Of a stretch of DNA of 64,000 bases, positions 34,219-43,128 are shown one piece after another. The DNA is from Thermincola carboxydiphila (lineage in GTDB: Bacteria > Bacillota > Thermincolia > Thermincolales > UBA2595). How positions within the stretch are numbered: position 1 is the stretch's first letter; each line of letters begins with the position of its first letter. The notes beneath the pieces were generated by a model, which saw only the letters and a list, made by a program, of their open reading frames with translations, did no database searches and was not told the DNA's origin. A program made the translations under genes and the position numbers. The stretch spans positions 1 through 64,000 of the forward strand of contig JAENZX010000009.1 in NCBI GenBank assembly GCA_016841045.1, given 5' to 3'.

Positions 34219-34770
34219 TTATTCATAACCGTTTACAAGCACCTCAAGCTGCCCGTTATCAGGACAAAAAATTAGTCCATGTACTGGAACATCCCGGGGA
34301 ATCAAAGGACTATTTCTTATTTCAGTTGTTACTTTAACCACATTAGAAACCGGATCTTTAAATGCGCCCAGCCACTCACTAAAATCAGGTATATCCTCAA
34401 TAACCTCTTGCGGAACACCCCTGTCAGTCATCTTTTGTATCAGATCCGGCTCGTTAATATATGCCATGCCGCAATCCTTATGACCAATAACGAACACTTC
34501 CTCAACCCCAAGTAAAAATATTGCCACTACCAGGCTTCTGATGACGCCACCCTTTGGATCAATCAAGGTATTACCCGCGTTCTTAATTACTTTTGCATCC
34601 CCCCGACTTATTCCCATGGCAGGTTCAAGGAAGTCCACCAGCCTTGTATCCATACACGTAAAAATGGCGACTTGCTTCTTAGGCAGTTTCGAAAACTTTT
34701 CACTGTCCATTCTTTCCTTATTATTGATAAAATCTTTGTTAGCCTCAAGAATTTCATTAAGTATAGTCAC
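34219..34770 (-). CDS. Beta-class carbonic anhydrase (cytosolic)
   Basis: The GTG at 34770 lies eight bases after GGGAGAGG and gives 183 residues. The zinc ligands are in CMDTR (near residue 38) and GHKDC (near residue 95), with the Asp-Arg dyad of the beta class. It interconverts CO2 and bicarbonate in the cytoplasm. It lies 42 bp upstream of ubiD on the same strand. A second, secreted carbonic anhydrase is encoded further right in the window. Confidence 0.88.
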   Translation of the reverse strand: MTILNEILEANKDFINNKERMDSEKFSKLPKKQVAIFTCMDTRLVDFLEPAMGISRGDAKVIKNAGNTLIDPKGGVIRSLVVAIFLLGVEEVFVIGHKDCGMAYINEPDLIQKMTDRGVPQEVIEDIPDFSEWLGAFKDPVSNVVKVTTEIRNSPLIPRDVPVHGLIFCPDNGQLEVLVNGYE

Positions 34771-34801
34771 TCCATACACCTCTCCCTATTCCAGTTCAAA
34801 T

Positions 34802-35365
34802 CTATTCATACAAATGACGGTAAATTGAGTAGTTCTTTAAAACCTTCTTAACATATTTCCTTGTTTCAGCAAAAGGAATCTGGTCAACTTCAGCATGTTC
34901 ACCAGACCATTGCTTACTTTCCAGCCATTGCGTGACATTGCCCCGTCCTGCGTTGTATGCAGCCACAACAAGTATTTTATTTCCTTTGAATTGTTTGTTA
35001 AGATTATTTAGATACCAGCAGCCTATTTTTATGTTTGTCTCTACCTGGTACAGGTCTTGTGGATTAAAACCATCAAGTTTCATTTGCTCCGCCGCCCATA
35101 TGCCGGTTTCAGGCATAATCTGCATAATACCCCTTGCTCCTACCTTAGATTCGGCCTTAAATGAAAAGTTACTTTCTGATTTTATAATTGCTGCTACAAG
35201 ATAAGGGTCCACATTATTCCGTTGGGCCTCTTCAAAAATGAGATCTCTATACGGAATGGGATAAAAAAACTTCCAGAAACTCTTGCTGCTAAGCAGTAAA
35301 ACTATCAAAGCCAGCAGTATAATAATGGTTGTACGTCTCCTAGCTTTGTATTCATTTTTCTTCAA
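34802..35365 (-). CDS. Membrane-anchored lytic transglycosylase (Slt/GH23 type)
   Basis: The 187-residue protein starts at TTG inside the end of coaE (14-bp overlap). A basic N-terminus and one helix (TIIILLALIVLLLSS) anchor it. The GH23 domain follows, with catalytic Glu in AAIIKSESNF (near residue 65), then KVGARGIMQIMPETG and AAYNAGRGNV. It cleaves peptidoglycan with 1,6-anhydro product. The coaE-transglycosylase order is common in Clostridia. Confidence 0.92.
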   Translation of the reverse strand: MKKNEYKARRRTTIIILLALIVLLLSSKSFWKFFYPIPYRDLIFEEAQRNNVDPYLVAAIIKSESNFSFKAESKVGARGIMQIMPETGIWAAEQMKLDGFNPQDLYQVETNIKIGCWYLNNLNKQFKGNKILVVAAYNAGRGNVTQWLESKQWSGEHAEVDQIPFAETRKYVKKVLKNYSIYRHLYE

Positions 35366-35984
35366 TTTTCTGTCCCCCGGATTCCCCCAAAAGCTGTTTG
35401 ACCAATTGTTCTACCTTCTGCTTGGTTTCCATAATACTTCCTGAATTATCAATTACGGCATCTGCATATTTCTTTTTTTCATAAACCGGCATCTGGCTGT
35501 CAATACGTTTTTTAGCCTGGCTTAGTGTCAATCCGTTCCTGTCCATAAGCCGCTTTAACTGTAACTCCTCTGGAATGTACACTACCCAAACCTCATCTAC
35601 CATTTTATACATCCCTGTTTCAATTAACAGCGGTACATCAATAACTAGAATTTGCTTTTCACTATTGCTAGTGCTTTTAAATTTATTTATTTCATCGTTA
35701 ATCTTTTCTATTATAACAGGATGAGTTATTTCATTCAATTTAGTAATTTTTTCTTTATCACCGAAAATCTTATCAGCAAGATGTTTCCGGTTTATTGACA
35801 TATCAGGATCTAAAACTTCATCTCCAAAATAGTCTCTTATTTTTTTCCACGCCGGCAGTCCCGGTTTGACAATCTCACGGGCAATTAAATCAGCATCAAT
35901 AACACGGATTCCCATTTCCTGAAGGAAGCCGGAGACCAGGCTCTTTCCAGTGGCAATACTTCCCGTAAGTCCTATGATAGGCAT
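35352..35984 (-). CDS. coaE: Dephospho-CoA kinase
   Basis: The ATG at 35984 has GAGGAG upstream and gives 210 residues. The P-loop is GLTGSIATGKS at residues 5-15. DADLIAREIVKPG and VIDVPLLIETGM are further family markers. It performs the last step of coenzyme A synthesis. Position next to ytaF, mutM and polA matches the B. subtilis order. Confidence 0.95.
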   Translation of the reverse strand: MPIIGLTGSIATGKSLVSGFLQEMGIRVIDADLIAREIVKPGLPAWKKIRDYFGDEVLDPDMSINRKHLADKIFGDKEKITKLNEITHPVIIEKINDEINKFKSTSNSEKQILVIDVPLLIETGMYKMVDEVWVVYIPEELQLKRLMDRNGLTLSQAKKRIDSQMPVYEKKKYADAVIDNSGSIMETKQKVEQLVKQLLGESGGQKIEEK

Positions 35985-36154
35985 GGTATCTCTCCTCACT
36001 TAAGTTCGATTCTAGTTTTAATCTTTCGAGAAAAAATATACTTTTCCTCCAGGTTTTAGACCACATTCTTATAGAGAAAATAAACTTGTTTTTATCTGTG
36101 GTGTTCTTTCTTCTTTTTTTCCCATTAAAAGGTTTAATAAAATATTCTTTTAAA

Positions 36155-36184
36155 AATAAAAAGAGTGCAGCTGCCTACACTCCC
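36155..36184 (-). terminator. Terminator of ytaF
   Basis: GAGTGCAG (36163-36170) and CTACACTC (36175-36182) form a stem with one wobble pair. A T-rich run follows on the minus strand. Confidence 0.75.
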
Positions 36185-36194
36185 GGTTAATTTA

Positions 36195-36869
36195 TTATAT
36201 TTTTATAACTCTCGCAACTCCCAGCAGGATAAGCACCCATCCCGGAAGTACAGAGGCCTTTTCACCCAGCCATTTGGCAGCATATCGCCGCCCAAGGTAA
36301 ATTCCCGCCGAAACCATTAAAAACTTAACAATACTTACCACTAGAGGTGTTAAAAGAGGCCTAAAACCTGTCATGGCAGCTCCAAAACCTGCCCCGAGAG
36401 CATCCATAGCCAGTGCCAAACCGAGAAGGACCGCCTCCTTGGCGCTGATGTTGCCAGAATTATCAAAGTCCGCCACAGCCGGTTCACGCAGGATCTGGAT
36501 TACAAGACCGAAAGCCTTTATCTTAAAATTAAGAATTTGTTTGCATTCTACCTGTTGGTGTTCCTGCTGATGACTGGTATCTTTCTGGTGGTCTTCTTTA
36601 TTTTGAGTCCAGGTCTGAGCAAGTATCCAGACCCCTACTACTATCAGAATAACAGCTCCCACAATTTCTGCAATCTGAACAGATATGAACCTGGCGAACA
36701 GCTGCCCGCACAACATTGAAGCACCTATCGCCAAACCAGATGTAGCACTGATAACCAAAAGCGATACCAATGGTATCTTTATCTTTCTGACTCCATAAGA
36801 AATTCCCACACCAAATCCATCAAGACTAAGGGCAACAGAAAAAGCGATAACCGACAACATTTCCAGCAT
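36195..36869 (-). CDS. ytaF: Sporulation membrane protein YtaF (MntP-like fold)
   Basis: The 224-residue protein has two homologous three-helix halves. Each carries an Asp in its first helix: SVALSLDGFGVGISYG at the start and GLALAMDALGAGFGAAMTG near residue 150, as in MntP-type exporters. Just before the second half lies a perfect 12-residue EF-hand-like loop, DFDNSGNISAKE (near residue 133). Its position between mutM and coaE is as in Bacillus, where YtaF is made during sporulation. Transport substrate is unknown; manganese or calcium are possibilities. Confidence 0.88.
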   Translation of the reverse strand: MLEMLSVIAFSVALSLDGFGVGISYGVRKIKIPLVSLLVISATSGLAIGASMLCGQLFARFISVQIAEIVGAVILIVVGVWILAQTWTQNKEDHQKDTSHQQEHQQVECKQILNFKIKAFGLVIQILREPAVADFDNSGNISAKEAVLLGLALAMDALGAGFGAAMTGFRPLLTPLVVSIVKFLMVSAGIYLGRRYAAKWLGEKASVLPGWVLILLGVARVIKI

Positions 36870-36950
36870 GTACGTCCTCCCCCTATATCCTAGCGCTTAC
36901 AATTCACTATATGGAATTGGACAGTGATATGTGCATGACTGCGGGGGCAA

Positions 36951-37132
36951 AAAGTGGGTAGTGGGTAGTGGGTAGTGGGTAGTGTTAACTCGGAGGGTTT
37001 GCTTACGCAAACCAAATGTAAAATTCCAACACGCTATGAAAAATATTGTTTTTATAAATAAAGACAAGCCTACATAATAGGCCTGTCTTTTTAACGAACT
37101 TAAATTTCTACCCACTACTCACTAATCACTAT
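36951..37132. repeat. Intergenic element: four GTGGGTA heptamers with an inverted partner next to mutM
   Basis: Four exact tandem copies of GTGGGTA occupy 36954-36981. At 37108-37130 the complementary phrase CTACCCACTACTCACTAATCAC appears and reaches the mutM stop codon. Between them lie two hairpins: GGTTTGC-TTAC-GCAAACC near 36998-37015, and AAGACAAGCCTA/TAGGCCTGTCTT at 37061-37088. The whole looks like a small mobile-type repeat (MITE-like) of about 180 bp. Confidence 0.6.
37060..37093. terminator. Hairpin terminator between mutM and the heptamer repeat
   Basis: AAAGACAAGCCTA (37060-37072) and TAGGCCTGTCTTT (37078-37090) form a stem with one mismatch. A/T tracts flank both sides. Confidence 0.7.
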
Positions 37133-37956
37133 TTTTTCTGGCATTTTGGACAAAAATGTGAACTGCGGCCTCCAACAATTATTCTCTCTATAATCCTGCC
37201 GCATTTAACACATTGCTCACCATCACGTCCATATACACGCAGATTGCCCTGGTTTGTTCCCTGAAGACCGTCTCCATCAATATAATCTTTTATTGATGTA
37301 CCTCTATTTTCAATTCCTTCAATAAGTACTTCTTTAATGGATAAGTAAAGGCGTGATACTTCCCGGGCATTTAATGCGGAGGCGACTCTTTCGGGGTTAA
37401 TCATTGCCCTGAATAGGGCTTCGTCGGCATATATGTTGCCAATACCTGCAATGAAAGTCTGGTCCAAAAGCAGGGACTTGATCTTTGTTCTCTTATTCCT
37501 CAGTTCCTTCTTAAAAAGCTCTCTGGTAAAGTCATCACTTAAAGGCTCAACTCCAAGGGTCTTCAATCCGGAAACAGTACCAAGTTCCTTAGAAGATACC
37601 AGCTCAACCTTGCCAAACTGGCGCTGGTCAACAAATCTCAACTGCCGTTCATCATCCAAATGAAATACTACATGGGTGTGTTTTGCTTTCTCCTGTTCAG
37701 GAGAACAATATAAAAGCTGTCCAGTCATCCTCAGGTGAATGACTATTGCCAATCCACCGCTCAGATGAATAATTAAGTACTTGCCTCGCCTGTCCAAACG
37801 GGTTATCTTTTTTCCGTTAAGCTTAGCATCGAGGTGATTCAGTTCCACACCTTTGACTATTTTTTCAAGAAATACTTCAACTCCGGTAAGAGTCTTCCCC
37901 TTAATCTTATCCTGCAGGGACCGCCTTATAGTTTCTACTTCCGGCAGTTCAGGCAC
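37129..37956 (-). CDS. mutM: Formamidopyrimidine-DNA glycosylase (Fpg/MutM)
   Basis: The start must be the GTG at 37956: the enzyme uses the proline right after Met as nucleophile (PELPEVETIRR), and GAGGAG lies nine bases upstream. The longer frame would bury that proline. The 275-residue protein ends with the zinc finger CVKCGRIIERIIVGGRSSHFCPKCQ. It removes 8-oxoguanine and formamidopyrimidines. It lies about 90 bp downstream of polA on the same strand, as in Bacillus. Confidence 0.96.
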   Translation of the reverse strand: MPELPEVETIRRSLQDKIKGKTLTGVEVFLEKIVKGVELNHLDAKLNGKKITRLDRRGKYLIIHLSGGLAIVIHLRMTGQLLYCSPEQEKAKHTHVVFHLDDERQLRFVDQRQFGKVELVSSKELGTVSGLKTLGVEPLSDDFTRELFKKELRNKRTKIKSLLLDQTFIAGIGNIYADEALFRAMINPERVASALNAREVSRLYLSIKEVLIEGIENRGTSIKDYIDGDGLQGTNQGNLRVYGRDGEQCVKCGRIIERIIVGGRSSHFCPKCQKK

Positions 37957-38048
37957 TAATATCATCTCCTCATAATAGTTAACATAATAATTACATCTCT
38001 ATTATAGCAGATGAACTGCCGCACTTTAAATAAGTATTATTAGCCAAT

Positions 38049-40724
38049 TTAACGGTCAATCCGCTTCATCTCATACCAGTTGGGTCCCTTTTTCATGTCT
38101 ACCACAAGCGGTACATTAAGGCTAAAGGCATTCTCCATGCAGTCTCTGATTAATCGTATAACCTCATCCAGTTCTTCCTGAGGAACTTCGAAAATAAGTT
38201 CGTCATGGACCTGAAGCAGCATCTTAGTCTTCAGCTTTTTTTCCTTCAACTTACCGGCAACTCGCACCATGGCTAGTTTTATTATATCAGCAGCACTACC
38301 CTGTATCGGAGTATTCATAGCTGTTCTCTCACCGAAGGATCTGATATTAAAATTTGTGCTGAAAAGATCCGGAAGGTATCTCCGCCTGTTTAAAATGGTA
38401 GAAACATATCCCTGTTCCCTTGCTTTTACGACTATCTCTTCCATAAATCTTTTTATTCCCGGATAACGGTCAAAATAGCTTTCGATATACTCACGCGCCT
38501 CTTTGCGAGTTACATTAATATTTCTTGCCAGACCGTAGTCACTAATTCCATAGACGATCCCGAAATTAACCGCTTTGGCACTGTCACGCATTTGTTTGGT
38601 TACTTCGTGTTCAGGAACCCCAAACACTTCAGATGCCGTATGGGTATGAATATCTTCCCCATTTCTAAAAGCCTCAATGAATTTCTCATCCCCTGAGATA
38701 TCAGCCAAAACCCTGAGTTCGATTTGGGAATAATCAGCCGCTACAAGCAAATTCCCTTCCTCTGAGGGGACAAACACTTTGCGGATTCTTCTTCCTTCTT
38801 CCATCCTTATGGGTATGTTCTGGAGATTTGGTTCAGTACTGCTAAGTCTTCCGGTGGCAGTTACAGCCTGGTTAAACGTCGTATGGATTTTGCCTGTCCT
38901 TGGGTTTACAAGACCGGCCAGACCGTCAACATATGTTGATTTTAACTTGGCAAACTGACGGTACTCCAAAATTTTGGCCACGATTTCGTGTTCCTCAGCC
39001 AGCTTTTCGAGAACCTCAACATCAGTGGAATAACCTGTTTTCGTTTTTTTGATTACAGGCAGATTTAGTCGTTCGAATAATACGTATCCCAACTGCTTTG
39101 TTGAATTAATATTGAATTCTTCTCCGGCAAGTTCATAAATTTCCGATTTAAGACCGTCAAGCTTGTCTGCCATTTCTTCAGACATAATTTTCAAGAGATC
39201 AAGGTCAACTTTAACCCCTGCGATCTCCATATCAGCCAAAATCCTGGCCAGTGGTAATTCTACTTCGTAGTATAAACGATCCATACCGGCTTCTTTTATC
39301 TTTTGTGCCAGAATAGACTGAAGGGACATAATAACAGCCGCCTTATTACAGGAATCTGCTGTACTATTCTGGGGAACAAGGTTAACCCCAAGGTATTTGG
39401 CAGCCAACTCTGCCAGGTCCTGGTTTTGAGCTGAAGGGTTCAGCAAATACGCAGATAGCATTGTATCATGACTGACATTTTCCCATCTGATACCATACCT
39501 GTCGAGGGCAACCATAAGCCTTTTGGCATTATGACAATACTTTTTAAGGCCGGCAACAGCGCCTGCCAATGCAGCCAAAGATGATAAACCTTTATCCTCG
39601 CCAAAAAGCTCAGTTTGTCCTCCAGAAACCACCCCGGTATGTACTGCATGTCCAGGTTCACTACACCAGGTAAAACCAATAAGCTCTGCCAGCATTGGGT
39701 CTGGATTACTTAAATCATAGTCTATAGCTGCCTCCCCTGTCTTTGCAGAACCAGCCAGAAGGTCCAGCCCCTTTTCCGGTGAAACTGTGGTGCATTCTAT
39801 ACTTTCTACAGCAGTTCCGGTGCTTTTGGCCTCTGTCTGTACAACACCTGTTTTCATCTTATCTGTAATACTTTTTACTAGGGATCGAAACTCTAGTTTC
39901 CGAAACAATTCCAGCAGCAACTCATAGTCTGGTTCGCTGACCCGGCAGCAAGAGAGGTCGATATCATATGGGACTTCTCTGACAATGGTTGCAAGTTCTT
40001 TACTTAAAAAGGCCAGATGACGGTTTTCCTCCAGTTTTTGCCGTAATTTAGGTGAAAGGCCGTCAAGTTTAGTATATAGGCTCTCAATACTCCCAAACTC
40101 ACTCAGTAACTTAAGAGCCGTCTTTTCACCTACTCCGGGAACACCAGGTATATTATCAGAGGAATCTCCCATTAATCCTTTTAAATCTATAATTTGCTCC
40201 GGTTTCAGCCCATATCTCTCATTAACCTTAGCACCATTATATTTTTCTAGATCTGAAATCCCTTTTTTAGTCAATAAAACTTCGGTCTCGGGGGAAATTA
40301 GCTGAAGCGTATCTCTGTCCCCGGTTACTATAAGATTATGGTATCCTTCCTCTTCGGCCATTCTGGTAACAGTACCGATAAGATCATCTGCTTCATATCC
40401 TTCTAGTTCGTAGACCGGAATGTTCATGGCCCCTAAAACTTCCTTAGCAAGTGGAAACTGAGGCCTTAATTCAACGGGAGTGGGCTTTCGCTGGGCTTTA
40501 TAGTCCCCATACTGTTCAGTCCGGAAGGTAATTTTTCCTTTATCAAAAGCAACCGCAACACAATCCGGCTTCTCATCGGCCAGGATTTTCATCAGCATGT
40601 TTACAAAACCATAAACACCATTAGTAAATAGCCCCTCGCTGGTTGTAAGAAGCGGAATAGCATAAAAAGCCCGATAAATAAGACTATTTCCATCAAGAAT
40701 CATAAATTTAGGTCTACTTGTCAT
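38049..40724 (-). CDS. polA: DNA polymerase I
   Basis: The ATG at 40724 follows AGGAGG by six bases and gives 891 residues. The N-terminal 5'-3' exonuclease/flap domain spans residues ~1-290 (MILDGNSLIYRAFYA, GDSSDNIPGVPGVGEKTA). The polymerase domain has motif A DYSQIELRVLA, motif B KAVNFGIVYG and motif C QVHDELIFEVP. The middle 3'-5' exonuclease domain lacks the catalytic DTE (it reads AIDYDLSN), so proofreading should be absent, as in Bacillus-type Pol I. It acts in repair and Okazaki-fragment processing. Confidence 0.96.
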   Translation of the reverse strand: MTSRPKFMILDGNSLIYRAFYAIPLLTTSEGLFTNGVYGFVNMLMKILADEKPDCVAVAFDKGKITFRTEQYGDYKAQRKPTPVELRPQFPLAKEVLGAMNIPVYELEGYEADDLIGTVTRMAEEEGYHNLIVTGDRDTLQLISPETEVLLTKKGISDLEKYNGAKVNERYGLKPEQIIDLKGLMGDSSDNIPGVPGVGEKTALKLLSEFGSIESLYTKLDGLSPKLRQKLEENRHLAFLSKELATIVREVPYDIDLSCCRVSEPDYELLLELFRKLEFRSLVKSITDKMKTGVVQTEAKSTGTAVESIECTTVSPEKGLDLLAGSAKTGEAAIDYDLSNPDPMLAELIGFTWCSEPGHAVHTGVVSGGQTELFGEDKGLSSLAALAGAVAGLKKYCHNAKRLMVALDRYGIRWENVSHDTMLSAYLLNPSAQNQDLAELAAKYLGVNLVPQNSTADSCNKAAVIMSLQSILAQKIKEAGMDRLYYEVELPLARILADMEIAGVKVDLDLLKIMSEEMADKLDGLKSEIYELAGEEFNINSTKQLGYVLFERLNLPVIKKTKTGYSTDVEVLEKLAEEHEIVAKILEYRQFAKLKSTYVDGLAGLVNPRTGKIHTTFNQAVTATGRLSSTEPNLQNIPIRMEEGRRIRKVFVPSEEGNLLVAADYSQIELRVLADISGDEKFIEAFRNGEDIHTHTASEVFGVPEHEVTKQMRDSAKAVNFGIVYGISDYGLARNINVTRKEAREYIESYFDRYPGIKRFMEEIVVKAREQGYVSTILNRRRYLPDLFSTNFNIRSFGERTAMNTPIQGSAADIIKLAMVRVAGKLKEKKLKTKMLLQVHDELIFEVPQEELDEVIRLIRDCMENAFSLNVPLVVDMKKGPNWYEMKRIDR

Positions 40725-40804
40725 CAGAATCCTCCTAAAATCACTTCTAATAGTATTTTTCACCGTTTTATTAGAAAATACCTTTTTAAAATATTGTTTC
40801 TCAA

Positions 40805-40842
40805 AAATAAAAAAGAGACAGGTATTACAAGTAACCTGCCCC
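40805..40842 (-). terminator. Terminator of the ECF sigma/anti-sigma operon
   Basis: GACAGGT (40817-40823) and ACCTGCC (40834-40840) pair around TATTACAAGTA. A long T-rich run follows on the minus strand. Confidence 0.7.
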
Positions 40843-40866
40843 TTAGACTTTTTATAATTTTAAAGC

Positions 40867-42240
40867 TTACTTGTCATCACGTTTTTGTTTTGTTCTGCGG
40901 TAATATACTACGGAACCGCCGGTAGCCCCTATGAACAGGACCCAAGGGAGTATCCAGCCTGTGAATGTAACAATATTTCCGATAAAATTGATTAAGGCAA
41001 TACAGCTTTCCTTAAAGTTACTTATCGCCTTTCCAACCGTTCCCTCAGGAGGAGTGACCTCAGGCTTGCTAGCCTGGATTACATCCAACCTGATTGTAGA
41101 ATAAACCACTGTATCCTCAAGCACATTTAGTCTCCCTTGGAGAGTCTCTATTTCTCCCCTTACCCTGCTCAATTCATTTTCTAGGGTTACAACTTCACTG
41201 AGATTTTCTGCCTTCTCAATAAGACCAAGCAGTCTTAGCTCCTGAGCCCTATAGTTCCTCAGCCTTGATTCTGCATCAACAAATTCACCTGTAACATCTT
41301 TACCCGAAACTTGTTTGGTAGTAACCTTACCAAGCTTTTCAAGGTCTGCAATCAGTTTTGGAAACTGTTCATTAGGAACCCTTATGATAAAGCTGGCCGA
41401 TGCTTCAGAGTTAAGATTTTCGGAGGAATTTTCAATATAACCATCGTATTGTTCCGTCACCGCAAGCAGCTTCGAGCTAAAGTTTTGGTAATTCTCAACC
41501 TCCAGGCCGAGATTTGCTTCTTTAACAATTTTCTGTACACTTTTTTCTTTAACCTTATTTTCAACTATACCCTGAACCGTTATTCCTTCCGGGGCCGCTT
41601 CGGGTAAAGCTGCAGCCGCAGATTCATCAGATACTCCAGTATCACCTGCTTGGTTGGCTTCAGAGGCCTTTCCCACACCTCGCTTGGTGGCTGCAATCTT
41701 ATCCGAATTACTTGCCTCTTCCGGAATATCTTTATTTATCCTATAAGTTAGTGAGCTATCACCAAACTCATCTCTGGCCGGAGCAGCCATCTTATTGGAA
41801 GAATTATCTGTATTATAGAGCTCATTATTGCGGGCAAGTTCACTACTTTGGCCTATTAGAAGATTGGTCTGATTGAGTTGATATATACCTGCTCCTATAC
41901 CTATTCCAACAATAATAACTGCGGCCGCAGCATATCTCCATGTGCCAGAACGCCACCCTCCGGAGAGCCAACTGCCTATTGGGGCTATCCTGCTCTTAAG
42001 ACTTTTACCCACGGGAACGGGCGCTTCCCTTAGTTTTGACATTAATTCTTTTCTGAAATTTTCGGGTGGGGCAACTTCACCTAACGAGCGGATAAGCCTT
42101 ACTGTCTCCTGCAGGTCCTCTAACTCCTGGCGGCATGTACCGCAGGTTTTGAGATGTCCTTCCACTTTTGCCCTATCCTTCTGATCAAGAACATCATCTA
42201 AATATAAGGATAACATCTCTCTTATTTCACTACACTGCAT
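40867..42240 (-). CDS. Transmembrane anti-sigma factor with zinc finger and DUF4349-like domain
   Basis: The 457-residue protein begins with a zf-HC2 domain (GHLKTCGTCRQEL, residues ~28-40), the usual sigma-binding part. A membrane helix follows near residue 100 (YAAAAVIIVGIGIGAG). The outer part, from about residue 225, matches DUF4349 proteins, with the coiled-coil segment SRLRNYRAQELRLLGLIEKAENLSEVVTLENELSRVR region. A second helix near the end (TGWILPWVLFIGATGG) is followed by a basic tail. It lies 15 bp downstream of the sigma gene and should hold that sigma factor until an envelope signal releases it. A long low-complexity linker separates the domains. Confidence 0.88.
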   Translation of the reverse strand: MQCSEIREMLSLYLDDVLDQKDRAKVEGHLKTCGTCRQELEDLQETVRLIRSLGEVAPPENFRKELMSKLREAPVPVGKSLKSRIAPIGSWLSGGWRSGTWRYAAAAVIIVGIGIGAGIYQLNQTNLLIGQSSELARNNELYNTDNSSNKMAAPARDEFGDSSLTYRINKDIPEEASNSDKIAATKRGVGKASEANQAGDTGVSDESAAAALPEAAPEGITVQGIVENKVKEKSVQKIVKEANLGLEVENYQNFSSKLLAVTEQYDGYIENSSENLNSEASASFIIRVPNEQFPKLIADLEKLGKVTTKQVSGKDVTGEFVDAESRLRNYRAQELRLLGLIEKAENLSEVVTLENELSRVRGEIETLQGRLNVLEDTVVYSTIRLDVIQASKPEVTPPEGTVGKAISNFKESCIALINFIGNIVTFTGWILPWVLFIGATGGSVVYYRRTKQKRDDK

Positions 42241-42255
42241 AAGCTTACCCTCCTT

Positions 42256-42852
42256 TCAGTGACCATGGCCGACCTGACCTATTAACAGCTCATTCCTGGT
42301 CAAAAGTTTATTTTTTAATATTTGACGTGCCCTGTTCAGCCGTGACTTGACTGTACCAAGAGAACACTCCAGAAAACCGGCGATTTCTTCGTAGGAATAT
42401 CCCTGAACATCCCTCATAACGATAACCACACGGTGTTCGTGTGTCAGAGAGCCGAGTATCTGCTGTACTTCCTCCTGCCACTCTTTCGCAAGTACCTCCT
42501 CTTCAAGCGGCTTTTGTCGAGGTTCAGCTTCAGAAACCTGCCCCTTCTCTGCCATTTCCTCTATTGAAACTATTTTTTGCTTAGCCCGACGGCGCAGTTC
42601 ATCTTTACACACATTGGTCACCACCCTCGTCAGCCAGGTTAGAAGTGAACTATCTCCCCTGAAACTGCTGATTGAACGATAAACTCTGATAAAAGCCTCC
42701 TGGGCTAGGTCGCTGGCATCGGCATAGTTCCCCGTATAACGATATGCTATAGTAAAAACTCTGGATTCATACCTGGCTATAAGCTGTTCAAACGCATCAA
42801 TGTCTCCACGTCTTGCCAGATCGACTAGAACACTGTCACTCTTTTGGTTCAT
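42256..42852 (-). CDS. ECF-family RNA polymerase sigma factor
   Basis: The ATG at 42852 has GGGAGG seven bases upstream and gives 198 residues. Region 2 contains YRYTGNYADASDLAQEAFIRVYRS, and region 4 contains VIVMRDVQGYSYEEIAGFLECSLGTVKSRLNRAR. It resembles SigW/RpoE-type factors. The downstream zf-HC2 protein is its probable anti-sigma factor. A promoter-like GGAACTT-N15-CGTC element lies just upstream, suggesting autoregulation. Confidence 0.93.
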   Translation of the reverse strand: MNQKSDSVLVDLARRGDIDAFEQLIARYESRVFTIAYRYTGNYADASDLAQEAFIRVYRSISSFRGDSSLLTWLTRVVTNVCKDELRRRAKQKIVSIEEMAEKGQVSEAEPRQKPLEEEVLAKEWQEEVQQILGSLTHEHRVVIVMRDVQGYSYEEIAGFLECSLGTVKSRLNRARQILKNKLLTRNELLIGQVGHGH

Positions 42853-42885
42853 TCGCATCCCTCCCCCTTAAGGGTTCTTATGATT

Positions 42886-42916
42886 ACTGACGTAATTAGT
42901 CTGATAAAAGTTCCCA
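42886..42916 (-). promoter_or_regulatory. Candidate autoregulated ECF promoter
   Basis: On the minus strand GGAACTT (42914-42908) and CGTC (42892-42889) are separated by 15 bases, like RpoE-type -35/-10 elements. It ends about 37 bp before the sigma factor start codon. Confidence 0.6.
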
Positions 42917-43128
42917 TATCTTTTACCAATACCCCTATAATATTTTACTATAAACCCAACTCCAAGCTGTTTAAGTTGGCGTCATCACTTTAAATATACT
43001 CATTTCAGCCGAAAAACCCTTTATTTGACTCCAAGGTAAAAAATTCCTGTATAATTTTAATCACCCTTTATGGAAGGAATAATTTTACTTTTAGTGAATA
43101 TAAAAGATGATTAAAAATTTGACTGGAG

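Noticed and set aside
36897-37115. Minus-strand frame with THYPLPTTHFLPPQS
   Set aside because: It is produced by the GTGGGTA tandem repeat and has no ribosome site or homologue pattern.
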